NCBI RefSeq assembly: GCF_900104605.1
Contig: NZ_LT629959.1
Location: forward strand, 1 to 64,000
Reading direction: 5' to 3'
Length of the DNA stretch: 64,000 nucleotides
Source: Tidjanibacter massiliensis
GTDB lineage: Bacteria; Bacteroidota; Bacteroidia; Bacteroidales; Rikenellaceae
Shown: positions 60,537 through 64,000 of the stretch, piece by piece
How positions within the stretch are numbered: the stretch's first letter is position 1
Layout of the letters: every line of letters starts with the position of its first letter
Translations under genes and position numbers: made by a program
The notes under the pieces: generated by a model
What the model saw: only the letters and a program-made list of their open reading frames with translations
The model's database searches: none
What the model was told of the DNA's origin: nothing

Positions 60537-62573
60537 TTACCATACGTTCACCCGTTTTTCGGGTGCGAGGTACATCGCATCGCCTTCGGTGATGTCGAAT
60601 GCGGTGTAGAAATCGTCGATGTTGCGGAGCGTTACGTTCACCCTGTTCTTACCCAGCGAGTGCGGGTCTATCTTGGTCAGACGCAGTATCTCCTCCGGAC
60701 GGATGTTCTGTGCCCATACCGTAGCGTAGGAGATATAGAAACGCTGGGCATCGGTATAGCCGTCTATCGGTTCGGGGCGCTCCTTGCCTTCGAGGCTGTT
60801 CTCGTAAGCCATGCGGGATACGAGCAGGCCGCCCTGGTCTGCGATGTTCTCGCCGAGGGTGTAGCTGCCGTTCGCATAGACGCCCGGAGCCACCTCCACT
60901 GCGTTGAACTGCTCTACGAGGATGTCGGTGCGTTCCTTGAAACGTGCGGCGTCTTCTGCCGTCCACCAGTCGTTCAGGTTGCCGTCCTTGTCGTAATTGC
61001 GGCCCTGGTCGTCGAAGCCGTGCGTCATTTCATGGCCGATGACTACGCCTATCGCACCGTAGTTGACTGCGTCGTCGGCATCCGGGTTGAAGAACGGAGG
61101 CTGAAGAATGGCGGCCGGGAAGCAAATCTCGTTGGTCGTCGGGTTGTAGTAGGCGTTCACGGTCTGCGGGCTCATGAGCCATTTGTCCTTATCGACCGGT
61201 TTGCCGACCTGCGAGAGCATGTAGTCCATCTCGAAGATGTTCGAGCGGCGCACGTTCGCCCAGTACGAATCGTCCTTGATGTCGAGGGCGGAATAGTCGC
61301 GCCATGTGTCCGGATAACCTATCTTCACACGGAAAGCGGCGAGTTTCTCCTGTGCGCGGGCTTTCGTTTCGTCGCTCATCCACGGCAGCGCCTCGATTCT
61401 TTCGCTGAGAGCCGTTTGCAGGTTGCCTACCATTTCGAGCATTTTCTCTTTCGACGATGCGGGGAAGTATTTCTCTACGTAGAGCTGGCCGAGCGCTTCG
61501 GAAAGGGCGCCGTCTGTCGTGTTGAGCGCGCGTTTCCAGCGCGGCTGCAACTCTTCGCGGCCCGACATCGCGCGGCCGAAGAAGTCGAAGTTGGCGTTCA
61601 CGAAATCGTCGCTGAGGTAGGGAGCGGCCGCGCTGATAAGGTTATACTCCAGATAGAGCTTCTGCTCGTCGAGCGTGACGTCCTTCATGGCCTTGGCCAG
61701 GTCGTTGAAGAACCCCGTTTGTTTTACTACGATATTTTCGGCAACCGGCACTCCGAACGTGTCGAAATAGATGTTCCAGTCGAGCAGTCCGTTGGAGTTC
61801 ACCCATTCCGTGCCGGTCATCTTGTTGTAGTTTTTATGGGAATCGCGGAGTACTTCGCGGCTGTAGGATGCGTCCGCTATCTTGTCCTCTATCTTCAGTA
61901 CGGCCTTTACCGCTTCGTCGGCCTGCTCGGCGCTGTATCCCACCAGCGTGAAGAGCGTGCGGATGTACTCCTTGTAAGCATCCTTTATCTCTTTGGATTC
62001 TTCCGACAGGTAGTAGTCGCGGTCGCCCATGCCGAGGCCGGACTGGTAGAGGGCGGGAATGTTCATGGTGCTGTTCTTCTCGTCGGCATCCACGAAGGTG
62101 ACGAAATAGGGGAAGATGCCCTCGCGGTGCAGCGTGGCAATCATCGCCGCGAGTTCCTTGTCATTCTTGATGGCAGCAATCCGAGCCAGCTCCTCGCGTA
62201 TCGGTTCGGCGCCCTGGGCGTTGAGCGTCACGCTGTCCATTCCCAACTGGTAGAGGGTGGTTATCTTCTGGGGTATCCCTCCCTGCGTCTGGTCCATGGA
62301 GGCGGCCTCGTTCACTATCGTGCGTATCTGGTCGAGACTCGTATCGCCGAGCCGGTCGAAGATGCCGTAGCGCGAATACTGTGCCTGGAGCGGGTTGTTC
62401 TTCATCCAGCCGCCGTTGGCGAACTGATAGAAGTCCGTGCCGGGTTTTACCGAGAGGTCCATGTTGGTCGGGTCGAGTGCCGGTACGGATGCGCTCTTTT
62501 TCTCGTTGCCGCAGCCTGTCAGTCCGGCGATGCCGGCTATCAGCAGAGCGGATGCAATCATTGCTTTTCTCAT
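60537..62573 (-). CDS. M13 (neprilysin/PepO) family zinc endopeptidase, lipoprotein
   Basis: 678 aa. SPII signal MRKAMIASALLIAGIAGLTGC. M13 enzymes cleave oligopeptides in a closed chamber. The zinc motif HEMTH (about 514-518 in VIGHEMTHGFDDQGRNYD), the third ligand Glu in ENIADQGG (about 574) and the substrate-binding NAYYNPTTNEICFPAAIL are all intact, as is the C-terminal VNVTLRNIDDFYTAFDI. An envelope location is likely from the lipobox. A TACCTTTG motif lies at 62614-62621 on the minus strand. Bacteroidota often carry such PepO-like lipoproteins in the outer envelope. Confidence 0.95.
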   Translation of the reverse strand: MRKAMIASALLIAGIAGLTGCGNEKKSASVPALDPTNMDLSVKPGTDFYQFANGGWMKNNPLQAQYSRYGIFDRLGDTSLDQIRTIVNEAASMDQTQGGIPQKITTLYQLGMDSVTLNAQGAEPIREELARIAAIKNDKELAAMIATLHREGIFPYFVTFVDADEKNSTMNIPALYQSGLGMGDRDYYLSEESKEIKDAYKEYIRTLFTLVGYSAEQADEAVKAVLKIEDKIADASYSREVLRDSHKNYNKMTGTEWVNSNGLLDWNIYFDTFGVPVAENIVVKQTGFFNDLAKAMKDVTLDEQKLYLEYNLISAAAPYLSDDFVNANFDFFGRAMSGREELQPRWKRALNTTDGALSEALGQLYVEKYFPASSKEKMLEMVGNLQTALSERIEALPWMSDETKARAQEKLAAFRVKIGYPDTWRDYSALDIKDDSYWANVRRSNIFEMDYMLSQVGKPVDKDKWLMSPQTVNAYYNPTTNEICFPAAILQPPFFNPDADDAVNYGAIGVVIGHEMTHGFDDQGRNYDKDGNLNDWWTAEDAARFKERTDILVEQFNAVEVAPGVYANGSYTLGENIADQGGLLVSRMAYENSLEGKERPEPIDGYTDAQRFYISYATVWAQNIRPEEILRLTKIDPHSLGKNRVNVTLRNIDDFYTAFDITEGDAMYLAPEKRVNVW

Positions 62574-62702
62574 ATTTTAAACGTTTATCGATTTGTGTGT
62601 TTCGCTTTTCACGCAAAGGTAGGCGAAAATGTGATAGATTGTTATTGCGCGGGTCCATATTTTGGCCTGCAGGGGCTTCGGAAGGGCATTTCGGGCGGCG
62701 GA

Positions 62703-64000
62703 TTATTTCGGGCGGGCACCGAAATGGCCGTCGCTCTCCCGTCGGCGCGAATCGAGTTTGACGGCGACGAAAAAGAGGAGCGTGAAGGCAAACAGCGACG
62801 ACCCGCCATAGCTGAAGAGCGGCAGGGGAATGCCTATCACGGGCATGAGGCCGATGGTCATGCCTACATTAACGAGTACGTGGAAAAGGAAGATGGAGGC
62901 CACTCCGTAGCAATAGACCCGGCCGAACGCCTCCTGCTGTCTCTCTCCCATACGGATGAGACGCAGGATGAGCCAGCAGAAGAGCCCCAGTACGACGGCC
63001 GAGCCGACGAAGCCCCACTCCTCGCCCACGGTGCAGAAGATGAAGTCGGTGCTCTGTTCCGGAACGAAGTCGTATTTGGTCTGCGTTCCCTGCAGGTATC
63101 CTTTCCCGAAGAAACCTCCGGAGCCTATCGCTATTTTGGACTGATTGACATTGTATCCCCACTCCTGCGGGTCGCTTTCCACGCCGAGCAGGTTCAGGAT
63201 ACGTTTCTGCTGATGGAGCTGCATATGGTCGAAAACAGTGTCCACGACCTGGGTGAAGGCAACCGAACCGACGAACATTCCGATGCATATCAGAACGTTC
63301 TTCAGTTTCGCCCGCCAGGCATAGATGCCGACCGCAATGAGCGAGAGGCCCGCGGCGGCGAGCAGGCATCCGTAGAAGCCGGCCTCTCCCCGGGTGAGCA
63401 GGGCGGCCGCCAGATAGATGACGGCCGAGACGAGCGCCACGGCGGCCAGATACCGCACCTTGTCCCGCCATCCTCCGTTCATGAACCCTTCGATGAGGGT
63501 ACAGATAACGATGACCGCCGCGAGCAGCGTCGCAGGGTTCCAGAGGAAGGAGAAGACGAAGAGGAAGACCACCATCCCCAGTGCGACGTAAACCCACGAA
63601 TTGAAACCTTCGCGGTAGAAGACGATGAGAAAAGAGGCGAACACGATGGCCGAACCGGCGTCGTTCTGGAGCAGGATGACGGCCATGGGGGCCGCCAGCA
63701 GGAGCACTGCGAACAGCCGGCTCCGCCAGTCGGCCATGGAAAAGCTGTAGGAGCTCATGTAACGAGCGAGGGCGAGTGCCGTCGTAAATTTGGCGAACTC
63801 GGCGGGTTGCACGGAGAATCCGCCGAGGCGGAGCCACGATTTCGCGCCGTTGACCTCCGTGCCGATGAAGAGCGTTGCCAGCAGTACCGCGAGCATGAGG
63901 ATGTAGGAGGGGTAGGCGAGGATGTGGTAGTAGATTTCGTCAATCAGCATGATGACCACCGCTGCAAGTACGCTGACGCCCATCCATATCAACTGGGAAC
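62703..64000 (-). CDS. rodA: Rod-shape determining peptidoglycan polymerase RodA, 5'-truncated by window edge
   Basis: About 432 residues visible; the frame stays open to the window edge (reading SQLIWMGVSV), so the true start and first helix lie outside. SEDS-family protein with many membrane segments; it makes glycan strands with a class B PBP during elongation. Diagnostic parts are GTEVNGAKSWLRLGGFSVQPAEFAK cut here to its core NGAKSWL and QPAEFAK, the conserved Asp in QNDAGSAIVF, GSGGFFGKGYLQGTQTK around its core GFFGKGYLQGTQ, PEQSTDFIF and VIGIPLPLFSYGGSS. RodA rather than FtsW is favoured by LNLLGVESDPQEWGYNVNQS. The C-terminus is basic. Confidence 0.94.
   Translation of the reverse strand, partial: SQLIWMGVSVLAAVVIMLIDEIYYHILAYPSYILMLAVLLATLFIGTEVNGAKSWLRLGGFSVQPAEFAKFTTALALARYMSSYSFSMADWRSRLFAVLLLAAPMAVILLQNDAGSAIVFASFLIVFYREGFNSWVYVALGMVVFLFVFSFLWNPATLLAAVIVICTLIEGFMNGGWRDKVRYLAAVALVSAVIYLAAALLTRGEAGFYGCLLAAAGLSLIAVGIYAWRAKLKNVLICIGMFVGSVAFTQVVDTVFDHMQLHQQKRILNLLGVESDPQEWGYNVNQSKIAIGSGGFFGKGYLQGTQTKYDFVPEQSTDFIFCTVGEEWGFVGSAVVLGLFCWLILRLIRMGERQQEAFGRVYCYGVASIFLFHVLVNVGMTIGLMPVIGIPLPLFSYGGSSLFAFTLLFFVAVKLDSRRRESDGHFGARPK

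Overview
The window looks like a chromosomal segment of a moderately GC-rich Bacteroidota, most plausibly an Alistipes-like member of the Bacteroidales (inference). The supporting signs are promoters of the Bacteroidota type (TAnnTTTG at -7, TTG or TTTG about 20 nt upstream), very many SPII lipoproteins, BACON domains, a DUF4988/DUF5074-type surface protein behind a cobalamin riboswitch, a futalosine-pathway menaquinone gene (mqnA) and a single-chain pyruvate:ferredoxin oxidoreductase. No transposase, integrase or phage module was seen.

Layout. 1-1.3 kb: the 3' end of an unknown gene, a short CRISPR array without cas genes, and tRNA-Leu(CAA). 1.4-3.9 kb: a surface lipoprotein resembling BtuG under a cobalamin riboswitch. 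4.1-8.1 kb: housekeeping genes dxs, pyrH, a TlpA-like thioredoxin and frr. 8.1-14.7 kb: a leftward operon for an ABC exporter (ATPase, two MacB-like permeases, adaptor, TolC-like channel) that ends in a pentapeptide-repeat protein; a perfect 26-bp palindrome lies at its promoter. 14.8-18.6 kb: prfB without the usual frameshift site, a radical SAM protein, corA and mqnA. 18.8-22.5 kb: two paralogous lipoproteins built from a repeated module. 22.8-27.7 kb: a YqaA-like membrane protein, an aldehyde dehydrogenase and an M16 peptidase pair. 28-31 kb: a diverged propeller plus BACON lipoprotein pair. 31.3-32.7 kb: thyA-folA. 32.8-37.9 kb: a five-gene heterodisulfide-reductase-like operon ending in a membrane fusion protein. 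38.1-41.2 kb: initiator tRNA, a YiiX-like hydrolase, a glycosyltransferase and a probable outer-membrane protein. 41.4-44.9 kb: nifJ. 45.1-60.3 kb: nine lipoprotein genes in tandem. 60.5-64 kb: an M13 metallopeptidase and rodA, which runs off the window.

The most distinctive part is the lipoprotein array. A two-gene cassette (BACON plus beta-propeller-like lipoprotein, then a three-BACON lipoprotein) occurs four times at 45-60 kb and once, diverged, at 28-31 kb; one extra three-BACON gene stands alone. All six transcription units carry a -7-like motif and, 34-37 nt further upstream, a conserved 14-bp element close to aaatttacatattt. Genes inside a cassette lack both. BACON domains 1 and 2 are nearly identical between copies, while domain 3 and the C-terminal module diverge. 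The same C-terminal module appears to be repeated in the two lipoproteins at 18.8-22.5 kb. I read this as a co-regulated, diversifying family of surface binding proteins whose ligand cannot be told from sequence.

The redox genes may form one theme: nifJ makes reduced ferredoxin, mqnA serves menaquinone synthesis, and the Hdr-like operon combines a flavoprotein, Fe-S subunits and a membrane subunit that could link cytosolic electron carriers to the quinone pool. That link is inference.
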